A stretch of DNA of 64,000 nt from CAVVEC01 sp963770485 (lineage in GTDB: Bacteria > Acidobacteriota > Terriglobia > Terriglobales > Acidobacteriaceae), in contig CAVYPX010000011.1 in the NCBI GenBank assembly GCA_963770485.1, positions 62,001 through 126,000 on the forward strand, in the 5' to 3' direction. How positions within the stretch are numbered: the stretch's first letter is position 1; the number at the start of each line of letters is the position of its first letter. A model generated the notes under the pieces. That model was not told the DNA's origin, searched no databases, and worked only from the letters and a program-made list of their open reading frames with translations. Both the position numbers and the translations under genes were made by a program. This document shows positions 1-7,224 of this stretch, piece by piece.

Positions 1-738
1 ACCGAGGCTGGCGTCATCAAGAGTGATCACATCCGGCCCCTTGGTCTTGCCTGCGATGATCGCCTTGTTCGGGATGGTCTCGTAGGCGTAGCCGGTCAAC
101 TTGGCAGTGATATCCGCCGTCTTGCGATCCACGTCGACCGTTAGCCTCGCCCAGCCGTAATGGAGTTTTTGGCCAATCAAAAAGCTCAACCCGAGGTAGC
201 GGTTCCTGGTGCCCACCCATTTGCCCAAGTCGAGGTAGGGACGCGCATACACCATTGATCCATAGTTTTGGAAGTTCTGTTTCGGCCCGATATGCGACCC
301 TTTGTGCAAGGCAAATGCGTGCGCAAGTCCTTGAGAAGTGCTGCCCTCAACCTTGGCCCCACTCTGGAAATGTCCAACGGAGAGCGTATTGAAAAAGCTA
401 AAATCCGTAGCGAAATCTCCATAGTGAATTGTGAAGTCGATGATTCCATCGTGGTTGATGTCCAGGGCATAGCTCTTCAATCCGCCGAATCCGATGGTTG
501 CGTGGGCAGGCGTGTAAACCAGCTTGGCCTCGGAGGAACTCGATGAGAGAAGCACGCCAGCAAACAAAGCCCCTGCCCGAAGCGCATATTCAACCGGAGA
601 GATGGGCAGCAGCCCCACCCCCGCCGCACTGGCCGCCAGCGCATACGAGTTGAGCCGCTGATGCAGTGATTCGGAAAGAATCGAGGGCTTTCTGGATGCT
701 CGCTTGATAAATTCCCCCTTCTCGGTGAGCGCAAACAT
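1..738 (-). CDS. Partial exported protein of unknown function (5' part)
   Basis: An uninterrupted frame of 246 codons starts at ATG 738 and runs off the left edge, so only the N-terminal part is visible. A GGAG sequence sits about 8 nt before the ATG. The first 75 residues hold a signal-like stretch (RLNSYALAASAAGVGLLP) and a second hydrophobic run (ALFAGVLLSS) before the mature part begins at about EAKLVYTPA. Around residue 92 is a DINHDGIIDF motif, resembling the calcium-binding DxNxDG loops of FG-GAP-type secreted proteins. The function is not recognised; I infer a secreted or surface protein. It lies downstream of tRNA-Gly on the same strand. Confidence 0.75.
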   Translation of the reverse strand, partial: MFALTEKGEFIKRASRKPSILSESLHQRLNSYALAASAAGVGLLPISPVEYALRAGALFAGVLLSSSSSEAKLVYTPAHATIGFGGLKSYALDINHDGIIDFTIHYGDFATDFSFFNTLSVGHFQSGAKVEGSTSQGLAHAFALHKGSHIGPKQNFQNYGSMVYARPYLDLGKWVGTRNRYLGLSFLIGQKLHYGWARLTVDVDRKTADITAKLTGYAYETIPNKAIIAGKTKGPDVITLDDASLG

Positions 739-808
739 TGTACTCCGGCAGCAAGCTCTCTCTTGCTTGTTCTGTGACAAGTTTAAGCAGGTTTCAAGGG
801 GGGGCTGA

Positions 809-883
809 TGGAGCGGGAGACGGGGATCGAACCCGCGACATCCAGCTTGGGAAGCTGGCGTTCTACCGCTGAACTACTCCCGC
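809..883 (-). tRNA. tRNA-Gly (anticodon CCC), CCA encoded
   Basis: The minus strand folds as a complete cloverleaf. The 7-bp acceptor stem GCGGGAG/CTCCCGC is followed by discriminator T and an encoded CCA. The D-arm holds AGTTCAGCGGTAGA, and the anticodon stem CCAGC/GCTGG encloses the loop TTCCCAA, giving anticodon CCC. The T-arm contains GGTTCGATCC. It is the last and only full unit of an array: three truncated 5' halves of the same tRNA lie just upstream on the same strand. Confidence 0.96.
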
Positions 884-1210
884 TCAACACTACCAGGTCC
901 TTCGCTGCGCTCAGGATTTCGCCAGCGGGCTCAGACGCCCGCAAACCCGCTCAACTTGGGAAGCTGGCGTTCTACCGCTGAACTACTCCCGCTCAACACT
1001 ACCAGGTCCTTCGTTGCGCTCGGGATTTCGCCAGCGGGCTCGGACGCCCGCAAACCCGCTCAACTTGGGAAGCTGGCGTTCTACCGCTGAACTACTCCCG
1101 CTCAACACTACCAGGTCCTTCGCTGCGCTCAGGATTTCGCCAGCGGGCTCAGACGCCCGCAAACCCGCTCAACTTGGGAAGCTGGCGTTCTACCGCTGAA
1201 CTACTCCCGC
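884..1210 (-). repeat. Tandem array of three tRNA-Gly 5' halves with hairpin spacers (109-bp period)
   Basis: Three 109-bp units precede the tRNA-Gly gene. Each has a 38-nt copy of the tRNA 5' half (955-992, 1064-1101, 1173-1210), ending just past the anticodon loop at TTCCCAAG, and a 71-bp spacer (884-954, 993-1063, 1102-1172). The copies are nearly identical; I see only a few substitutions, such as CGTTGCGCTCGGG for CGCTGCGCTCAGG in the second spacer. Each spacer contains two potential hairpins, TCCT..AGGA and GCGGGC..GCCCGC. The decamer CCCGCTCAAC occurs at both spacer ends. None of the three fragments can form a full tRNA. Confidence 0.95.
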
Positions 1211-1304
1211 TCGCTCGCCTAGAATCGCATCATAACACGAGGCTCTGTTCATCGGGCGACTAGAATGCTCCCAGCGCACCGACCCGCCATTCTTGTCATG
1301 CTAA

Positions 1305-2510
1305 CTATTTTGTGAGCTGCCACACCGTTCCATAGCTGTAGGTGCCGCCGCTCCCCGTGGTGCCGTACAGATTCCCCTTTGAGGTTCGGAGCACACCTCC
1401 GAAGGGATACGACCCATCCGATCCAGCAAAGCTGTGCAGCAGGGTTAGAGTGTTTTTCTTATTCAGCTCATACACCGTTCCGAGGCCGGAAGTGCCGCCG
1501 CCCGCGTCGGTGTCGCCGTAGAGGTTGCCCTTCGTATCCAGAACCACACCTGCGAGGGGAGATGCCCCGTCCGACGACCCACCCGCGAAGTTGTGCAGCA
1601 CGGTTTCGGTACCCTTCTTGCTCACCTTCCACACGATTCCCAAGCTGCCAGAACCGCACCCCTCGGCAGTACCGTAGAGAGTGCCATTCTTGTCCATAGC
1701 GGGACTTCCGAGAGGATAGCACCCGTCCGTTGTGCCCCCAATGAAGCTGTGCAGCAGGGTCACGGTGCCGCGCGGACTCAGCACGTATACCGTCCCCACG
1801 CCACCCGTGCCACCGTCCTCGGTGACGCCGTACAGTTTGCCCTTCTTGTCCATGAGCAAAGTTGTGAAGGCGGGATAGGCCCCGTCCGACGATCCGCCGG
1901 CGAAGCTGTGGAGCACGGTCTCCTTGCCTTTCTTACTCAGCTTGAATACCGCTCCGACGCCGGAAGCGCCGCAGGCCCCGGCCGTGCCGTAGAGATTACC
2001 CGCTTTGTCCCGAAGCAAACCGCCAGCGGGGTTGCAGCCGTCCGTCGTCCCTCCGGCGAAGGTGTAGAGAATGGTCTCGGTGCCGCTGGTATCCACCTTG
2101 AACACCGTTCCGTAGCCGGAAGAGCCGCCTTCGTAGGTGGTGCCATAGAGATTGCCTGCCTTGTCCTGGATTACTCCCGCGAAAGGATAGCTGCCGTCGG
2201 TGCCGGCGGAGAAGCTGTGCAGCACCGTCTCAGTGCCACTGGTATCCACCTTGAACACTGTGCCATAGCCGGAAGCACCACCTTCGTACGTGGTGCCGTA
2301 GAGATTCCCGGCCGTGTCCCGTACCACAGCTGCGTACGAATATTCCCCGTCCGGGGACCCTGTGAAGTCATAGAGCACGGTGAAGGTCTGGGCTTGCGCT
2401 GATTGGGTTGTGCCTGCCCCGAGCACGAGAACGACTACCAGCATCAGCGCGGCAGTTGCCGCTGTCGGACGTATCTTCGAAATGAGTTGTTGCAATGCGT
2501 TACTCACCAT
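1305..2510 (-). CDS. GloVer-type tandem-repeat secreted protein
   Basis: The 401-residue protein begins with a signal peptide (hydrophobic AALMLVVVLVLGAG, cleavage probably after SAQAQ). Seven repeats of roughly 50 residues follow, each with a core like GNLYGTTYEGG followed by GTVFKV and a linking VLHSF segment. This matches the gloeo/verruco (GloVer, TIGR03803) repeat family, probably a beta-propeller-like extracellular protein of unknown activity. The last repeat ends the protein, so no anchor domain is visible. The start is well supported by GGAGGAGCT directly before the ATG. It is followed upstream by the 3' end of an ABC permease gene on the same strand. Confidence 0.88.
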   Translation of the reverse strand: MVSNALQQLISKIRPTAATAALMLVVVLVLGAGTTQSAQAQTFTVLYDFTGSPDGEYSYAAVVRDTAGNLYGTTYEGGASGYGTVFKVDTSGTETVLHSFSAGTDGSYPFAGVIQDKAGNLYGTTYEGGSSGYGTVFKVDTSGTETILYTFAGGTTDGCNPAGGLLRDKAGNLYGTAGACGASGVGAVFKLSKKGKETVLHSFAGGSSDGAYPAFTTLLMDKKGKLYGVTEDGGTGGVGTVYVLSPRGTVTLLHSFIGGTTDGCYPLGSPAMDKNGTLYGTAEGCGSGSLGIVWKVSKKGTETVLHNFAGGSSDGASPLAGVVLDTKGNLYGDTDAGGGTSGLGTVYELNKKNTLTLLHSFAGSDGSYPFGGVLRTSKGNLYGTTGSGGTYSYGTVWQLTK

Positions 2511-2687
2511 AGCTCCTCCGTTTCCATCGCGACCGGTTTTTAAACCGGGGCCGTTGTATCACGCAGCGGGAGTGGAGGCAAGCGCCTTTGCCATCTGCCA
2601 TATTGGCTGTGATAAGTGCTGCACAATAGTTGCAAGTCTCTGCATGCTCCCAGGTCGACGGTGCCGGAGCGTGCTCGGTGAATTTCT
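2511..2687. other. Intergenic region with a short perfect hairpin
   Basis: This gap separates the permease stop from the GloVer start. It contains the inverted repeat CCGGTTT-TT-AAACCGG at 2533-2548. No T-run follows on either strand, so it is not a clear intrinsic terminator; it may be a regulatory or mRNA-stability hairpin in the GloVer leader. Confidence 0.5.
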
Positions 2688-3803
2688 TCAGGTCCACCGG
2701 AACCAACGCAGAGCCAGAACGAATGAAACGCCTCCCCACAGGAGCAGCACCAGAACCCTCCCGGCCTGGGCGCTGAGCGAGGCCCCTTCCAGGATCGTGG
2801 CGCGCAGCGCATCGTTGAGTGCGGTCAGCGGTAGCGCCTTGATGAAGGGCTGCAGCATGGCGGGGAAACGTGCGTACGAAAAGAAAACGCCGGAGAAGAT
2901 CCACATGGGCATCATTACGAGATTGATCAGCCCGCTGACACTTTCAATCTTCTGCGCGCGGCTGGCCGTGAGCAGCCCCAGACCGGCGAAACCCAGTGCG
3001 CCTACTGCACCAATAAGCAGAATCGTCGAAATTGATCCCAGCACACGCATGCGGAATACTAATGCCCCGAAACCCAGCAGCAGTCCGACTTCGATGGTCA
3101 TGAGCAGAAGGCGGCTGCTGGCCAGGGCAAGCAGGAAATCACTTCGCCGCATGGGAGTGGCCACAAAGCGTTTGAGCAGCTTGCGCTGACGCATGTCCAC
3201 GAGTGCGAAACCGATGCCCCACATGGCGGAGTTCATGACATTCATGCCGATCAGCCCCGGAATGAGGAAGTCGATGTAGCGCGATCCGGGTTCGCTCGAA
3301 ACTACAACCGCGGTCGGCAGCGGGTTCTTGCGTCCTGCCGCGGCTTGCAGCGCATCGTCAACCTCAGCGCGCGAGAGCACACTTTCCGGACGGGATGGAT
3401 CGTAGAGATACTGGAATCCTCCTCTTCCGTCGCTTTCGACCACGAGATCGTATTTGCCGAGGCGAAACCCCTGATGCGCTTGCGCCGCGTTGAGGACTTC
3501 AGCGCGAATAGACGACCTTTGAGGCGAAGCTTGGATCAGGTTGACGACGTCTTGCGCTTGGGGACCGGCAACAATTGCGACGGATGTCACATCAGCCGGC
3601 TTGTTGCGGAAGGCTATCCCCAGGCCCAACGCCAGAAGGAGCGGGAAACCGAACACCCAGAAGACCACTTCAGGCTCACGTGCGAGTTCCTTCATGCGCG
3701 CCATCAACAGGTGAGCATAGCCTGACCAGCGGCCGTTGGGCCTCGGTGACTGGCTCGGCTGGAGCGGTCCCGCCGTGAGCGGCGTTTCCTGGACGACGCT
3801 CAT
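2688..3803 (-). CDS. ABC-2 type transporter permease
   Basis: This 371-residue integral membrane protein begins at ATG 3803, which overlaps the stop of the upstream thioredoxin-like gene as ATGA. The open frame extends to 4280, but that extension only shadows the upstream gene. The first membrane segment is near residues 40-60 (VFWVFGFPLLLALGLGIAF). A soluble extracytoplasmic region of about 120 residues follows, then a cluster of about five helices from SRYIDFLIPGLIGMNVM to the C-terminus, as in DrrB/YhhJ-type ABC-2 permeases. It presumably pairs with the ATPase encoded at 4719-5660. The substrate is unknown; drugs, lipids or polysaccharide are all possible. Confidence 0.9.
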   Translation of the reverse strand: MSVVQETPLTAGPLQPSQSPRPNGRWSGYAHLLMARMKELAREPEVVFWVFGFPLLLALGLGIAFRNKPADVTSVAIVAGPQAQDVVNLIQASPQRSSIRAEVLNAAQAHQGFRLGKYDLVVESDGRGGFQYLYDPSRPESVLSRAEVDDALQAAAGRKNPLPTAVVVSSEPGSRYIDFLIPGLIGMNVMNSAMWGIGFALVDMRQRKLLKRFVATPMRRSDFLLALASSRLLLMTIEVGLLLGFGALVFRMRVLGSISTILLIGAVGALGFAGLGLLTASRAQKIESVSGLINLVMMPMWIFSGVFFSYARFPAMLQPFIKALPLTALNDALRATILEGASLSAQAGRVLVLLLWGGVSFVLALRWFRWT

Positions 3804-4696
3804 CGCGTTTCCGCTCCATGCGCTTCCGGCATCCACTGTTGCAGAAACCTCAGCAGTTCCGCCGGCGTGAGCGCCCGTGCGTTTTCGAATTCGCCGTTCT
3901 TCTGGCTTACGACCAGTCTGCCATCGCTCTCTGCCACCGCCAGGGCAGGAACGCCTTTCTCCAGCGGCACCTCGTATTGCTTGACCAAGTCCGCGTTTTT
4001 CTCGCCGTCGGGCCCCAGATCGATGTGCACCAGTTCGTACCCAGCCGCCAGCACGGGAGCCACATCGGCACGCTGAAACGCCAGATCGAGAACGTGGCAG
4101 TCGTAGCACCAGTTCGCGCCGAAGACCAGCAGCACGCGCTTGCGCTCCTGCGCCGCTTGTTTCTCTGCCTTTTCCAGATCGGCGTGCGCATCCGCGCTCG
4201 CGGGATAGATGTCCTTTTTCATGTCCGCGGGTTGTTTCAGTTGCGGAGCATCCACGCGAGTAACGTCCACCAGCCGCCACTGCTCTGACTGCTTTCGCCA
4301 GACTTGATCGTTTGCCACCGTGATGCTTTGTCCGTTGGGAAGGCCCGAGACAACGTCCGCACGAAAAATGACGTGCTGCAAGTCTGGCCGCGGAGTAGTG
4401 CTCCGGACGATTTCCAACTCGATGCTCCGCGCTTTCAAGCCGAGCCAGAAGCTGGTATCCAGGTCAGCCTCGCCTACGCTTGAATTCGCCTTCACCTTCG
4501 CCGCCGGATTCGTGCTGTACAGCGTCTTGAGCGCCACAGCATCTCCAGCGAGGACGGCATTCCTCCATTGCTCGAGTGGTGCAAAGCCCGCGGTATTGCT
4601 TTGTGCGCTCGCCGTTGTCTGCGGTCTTCCATAGGAAGCCATGACCGCGACCGCGAACAGCACCATTGCAACATCGATTTTGAAACGGTTCTTCAT
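3800..4696 (-). CDS. Exported thioredoxin-like protein
   Basis: The protein has 298 residues with an N-terminal hydrophobic segment (VAMVLFAVAVMAS) that should direct export. The middle is a probable NTF2-like or lipoprotein-type region. The C-terminal third is a thioredoxin fold with FGANWCYDCHVLD, giving a CYDC active site, and the cis-proline region GVPALAV. Thioredoxin_7/DsbD-like family membership is inferred. It sits between the ATPase gene (23 bp upstream) and the permease gene (4-bp overlap), so all three are probably co-transcribed. A redox or thiol-handling role linked to the exporter is plausible but unproven. Confidence 0.82.
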   Translation of the reverse strand: MKNRFKIDVAMVLFAVAVMASYGRPQTTASAQSNTAGFAPLEQWRNAVLAGDAVALKTLYSTNPAAKVKANSSVGEADLDTSFWLGLKARSIELEIVRSTTPRPDLQHVIFRADVVSGLPNGQSITVANDQVWRKQSEQWRLVDVTRVDAPQLKQPADMKKDIYPASADAHADLEKAEKQAAQERKRVLLVFGANWCYDCHVLDLAFQRADVAPVLAAGYELVHIDLGPDGEKNADLVKQYEVPLEKGVPALAVAESDGRLVVSQKNGEFENARALTPAELLRFLQQWMPEAHGAETR

Positions 4697-4718
4697 TTCG
4701 GATCCTTTCGAGTGCTGA

Positions 4719-5660
4719 TCACTGCTCTCGTAAGTGGCGACCGGTCAGATTGACAAAAACGTCCTCCAAACTTGCCTGGCGCGTGGTCAGGTGCTGAAGT
4801 TGAGAACCTTGGTTTTCCACCGCATCCAGTAATGCAGGGATGGTCAAGTGCGGCTCGCGCACGGTGAGACAAACCAAACCGTCATCGTGGCGGACCGATT
4901 CAACTCCCGGCAGTGTGCGCCAAGCATCGAGGGCTCCGCCTTGGCCGGAGTTGCCGCTGGCCTCAAACTCCACAACGTGATGTCCTCCCAGACGGGCAAT
5001 CAGATCCGGCGGCGTGCCTTCGGCGATTACCTGACCGTGGTCAATGATAGCGAGGCGGTCGCACAGGCGCTCAGCCTCGTCCATGTAATGGGTCGTGAGC
5101 AGCACGGTTCCGCCCTTTCGCTGAAAATTCCGAATGATGTCCCAGAGCTGGCGGCGGCTCTGAGGATCAAGCCCGGTGGTTGGTTCGTCCAGGAAGAGAA
5201 TTCTGGGATTGCCGACCAGAGCCGTGGCCACGGCCAGGCGTTGCCGCTGCCCACCGGAAAGCTTGCCCACCCAGGCATCGGCCTTTTCGCCGAGCTGCAA
5301 GTCGTCCAATACTTCGCTGGAGGAACGCGGTTCGCGGTAGAAACTCGCGAACAATTCGATGGTTTCGCGGACACTCAGCTTTTCTGAGAGCCGCGTCTCC
5401 TGCAGAGAGATGCCCAGCCATTCACGCAGCTCTCGCGGACTCTCCTGCCAGGTGCGGCCGAGAATCGTGACCTGGCCGGAGGTGGGCTCGAGCAGTCCTT
5501 CGAGGATTTCGATGGTGGTGGTCTTCCCTGCTCCGTTGGGCCCAAGAAGACCGAAGCACTCTCCGGCCTGGATTTCGAGGCTCAGCCCGCGCACCGCTTC
5601 GACCTTGATCTTGCCGTCATAAGTCTTGCGCAATTCGCGGCATTGAATGGCGGCAGGCAT
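4719..5660 (-). CDS. ABC transporter ATP-binding protein (DrrA/CcmA type)
   Basis: This 313-residue ATPase has a Walker A GPNGAGKT at residues 40-47, a Q-loop in ISLQETRLSEK, signature LSGGQRQR, Walker B RILFLDEP, and the switch histidine in LLTTHYMDEAE. The extra 80-residue C-terminal domain is typical of the DrrA/NatA group that pairs with ABC-2 permeases. It is the first gene of a three-gene minus-strand operon (ATPase, thioredoxin-like protein, permease) and presumably energises the permease encoded at 2688-3803. Confidence 0.94.
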   Translation of the reverse strand: MPAAIQCRELRKTYDGKIKVEAVRGLSLEIQAGECFGLLGPNGAGKTTTIEILEGLLEPTSGQVTILGRTWQESPRELREWLGISLQETRLSEKLSVRETIELFASFYREPRSSSEVLDDLQLGEKADAWVGKLSGGQRQRLAVATALVGNPRILFLDEPTTGLDPQSRRQLWDIIRNFQRKGGTVLLTTHYMDEAERLCDRLAIIDHGQVIAEGTPPDLIARLGGHHVVEFEASGNSGQGGALDAWRTLPGVESVRHDDGLVCLTVREPHLTIPALLDAVENQGSQLQHLTTRQASLEDVFVNLTGRHLREQ

Positions 5661-5903
5661 TAGGGAATTCTAACGTACCTTATGTGAAATGTTTGTTAAT
5701 CGCGATGGAAGAGTGTTCAGCTCTGGTAGCCGATTCTCTGTTCTCGGATCGTCGCTGCCTCATTTAGAATAGACGACACGTTCCAGGGTGAGGCTTCTCC
5801 ATGCAAGTCCCGCGATGCGGCTTTACTTGACGACGCCACTTCTAAACGCCCGTGTGTCGTTTCCCGCTGACCTGTTTTCCAGCCACACGAAAGGAAGCTG
5901 CGT

Positions 5904-6893
5904 ATGCTAAGGAAAGTTTCTGCAATGTTGTCTGCCCTCGTGCTTGTTGGGTTGTCCTCGGCGCAGGCCACGCGCCACTTCACCTTCCACTATGGGTTCA
6001 CTGTAAAGAGTGTCCCTGCGGGAGAAAAGCTACGAATCTGGATCCCGGCGGCGCACTCGGACAATTTCCAGGAGGTAAAAATCCTCTCGGCAACTGGCGA
6101 CTTGCCTCTGAAGAAGACGCATCAGTCGGCGAATGGCAACGAGATGTATTATGCAGAATCCTCGAAGGCGAAGGTTCCGGACCTGCACTTCGAAGTGGTT
6201 TACGATGTAGTGCGGCATGAGCGACTGACGCTGAATATTTATTCGCCGCATCTCGAAGCCGTAAAGCTCAGCGACAAAGAACGAAAACGCGACCTGGCGC
6301 CCGATGCGCTTGTGCCCACCACCGGGCTGCCTGCCGACCTTGCCGTGAAAGTTACTGCGGGCAAGGCGTCGTCACTCGACAAGACACGTGCGATCTACGA
6401 TTACGTCTTCACCACAATGCGCTACGACAAGACCGGCACGGGCTGGGGCCGCGGCGACGTGCTTTACGCCTGCGACGCCAAAAAAGGTAACTGCACCGAT
6501 TTTCATTCGCTGTTCATCGCCATGGCGCGGTCGCAAGGGATTCCAGCGCGCTTTGAAATTGGCTTTCCCTTGCCCCCGGATAAACATTCCGGGGAAATTG
6601 CCGGCTACCACTGCTGGGCGGAGTTTTTTGAACCACAGCACGGATGGATTCCCGTGGACATCTCCGAGGCATGGAAACATCCGGAAAAGAAAGACTATTT
6701 TTTCGGAGCCCATGACGACAACCGGGTGCAGTTCACGATGGGCCGCGATCTGGAACTGAGTCCGAAGCAGGATGGGAAACCGCTGAATTATTTTGTGTAT
6801 CCGTATGTGGAAGTGGGAGGCAAAGAGTATGCCAACGTGTCGACGGCGTTCTCGTTTGCGGATGTGGAAGGCGGAACAGCGGCGCGGCGTTGA
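5904..6893 (+). CDS. Secreted transglutaminase-like domain protein
   Basis: The 329-residue protein carries a signal peptide (MLSALVLVGLSSAQA). Its transglutaminase core lies around residues 155-260. The catalytic triad is recognisable as Cys in GNCTDFHSLFIAMARSQG, His in GYHCWAEF and Asp in WIPVDISEAW. The N-terminal half probably forms a beta-sandwich. Such proteins usually act as periplasmic cysteine peptidases or amidases rather than true cross-linkers. AAAGGAAG precedes the ATG at a suitable distance. The gene is monocistronic and divergent from the ABC exporter operon. Confidence 0.88.
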   Translation: MLRKVSAMLSALVLVGLSSAQATRHFTFHYGFTVKSVPAGEKLRIWIPAAHSDNFQEVKILSATGDLPLKKTHQSANGNEMYYAESSKAKVPDLHFEVVYDVVRHERLTLNIYSPHLEAVKLSDKERKRDLAPDALVPTTGLPADLAVKVTAGKASSLDKTRAIYDYVFTTMRYDKTGTGWGRGDVLYACDAKKGNCTDFHSLFIAMARSQGIPARFEIGFPLPPDKHSGEIAGYHCWAEFFEPQHGWIPVDISEAWKHPEKKDYFFGAHDDNRVQFTMGRDLELSPKQDGKPLNYFVYPYVEVGGKEYANVSTAFSFADVEGGTAARR

Positions 6894-6930
6894 GCGGTAG
6901 TCACCGAGTTCAACTACTTTGACTCAACTC

Positions 6931-7193
6931 TGTCATCCTGAGCGAAGTTATCGTTCGCGGAGCGAACGACAACGCAGTCGGAGGACCCCGCGGATGCCCT
7001 GATCCGGCACAAACGCGTCAGGGAATTCTCGCAGTGCCCTCGCCTGTTCTTGACGACTGCGCATGCTCCAGCGCGCCCTTCGGCGCATTCGTGAAAATGC
7101 CTTTCGACGTTCGCCCCGCTGCACGCCTCACCGGGGTCCTTCGACTCCGTGGCGGCTTCAACGTCGCGAAGCCGCCACTTCGCTCAGGATGAC
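6931..7193. repeat. 263-bp non-coding element with 17-bp perfect terminal inverted repeats
   Basis: The gap between the transglutaminase and phosphoesterase genes holds TGTCATCCTGAGCGAAG at 6931-6947 and its exact reverse complement at 7177-7193. Inside are further GC-rich inverted segments, such as CGTTCGCGGAGCGAACG. No coding frame is convincing. It looks like a compound REP/BIME-type or MITE-like element; the same TTCGCTCAGGATGAC-like core recurs elsewhere in the window. Confidence 0.75.
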
Positions 7194-7224
7194 AGCGCAA
7201 TATTTGTTCTGGAGTGATCAATTG

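Noticed and set aside
955..1210. Repeats with spacers resembling a CRISPR array
   Set aside because: The 38-nt repeats are tRNA-Gly 5' halves and the spacers are identical to one another, with no cas genes nearby.
1593..2402. 269-codon plus-strand ORF across the GloVer gene
   Set aside because: It is an antisense shadow of a repetitive gene; the minus strand has the signal peptide, ribosome site and repeats.
3804..4280. N-terminal extension of the ABC permease frame
   Set aside because: It overlaps the thioredoxin-like gene completely and its residues are Arg/Gly/Ala-rich frame shadow; ATG 3803 gives a normal permease start.
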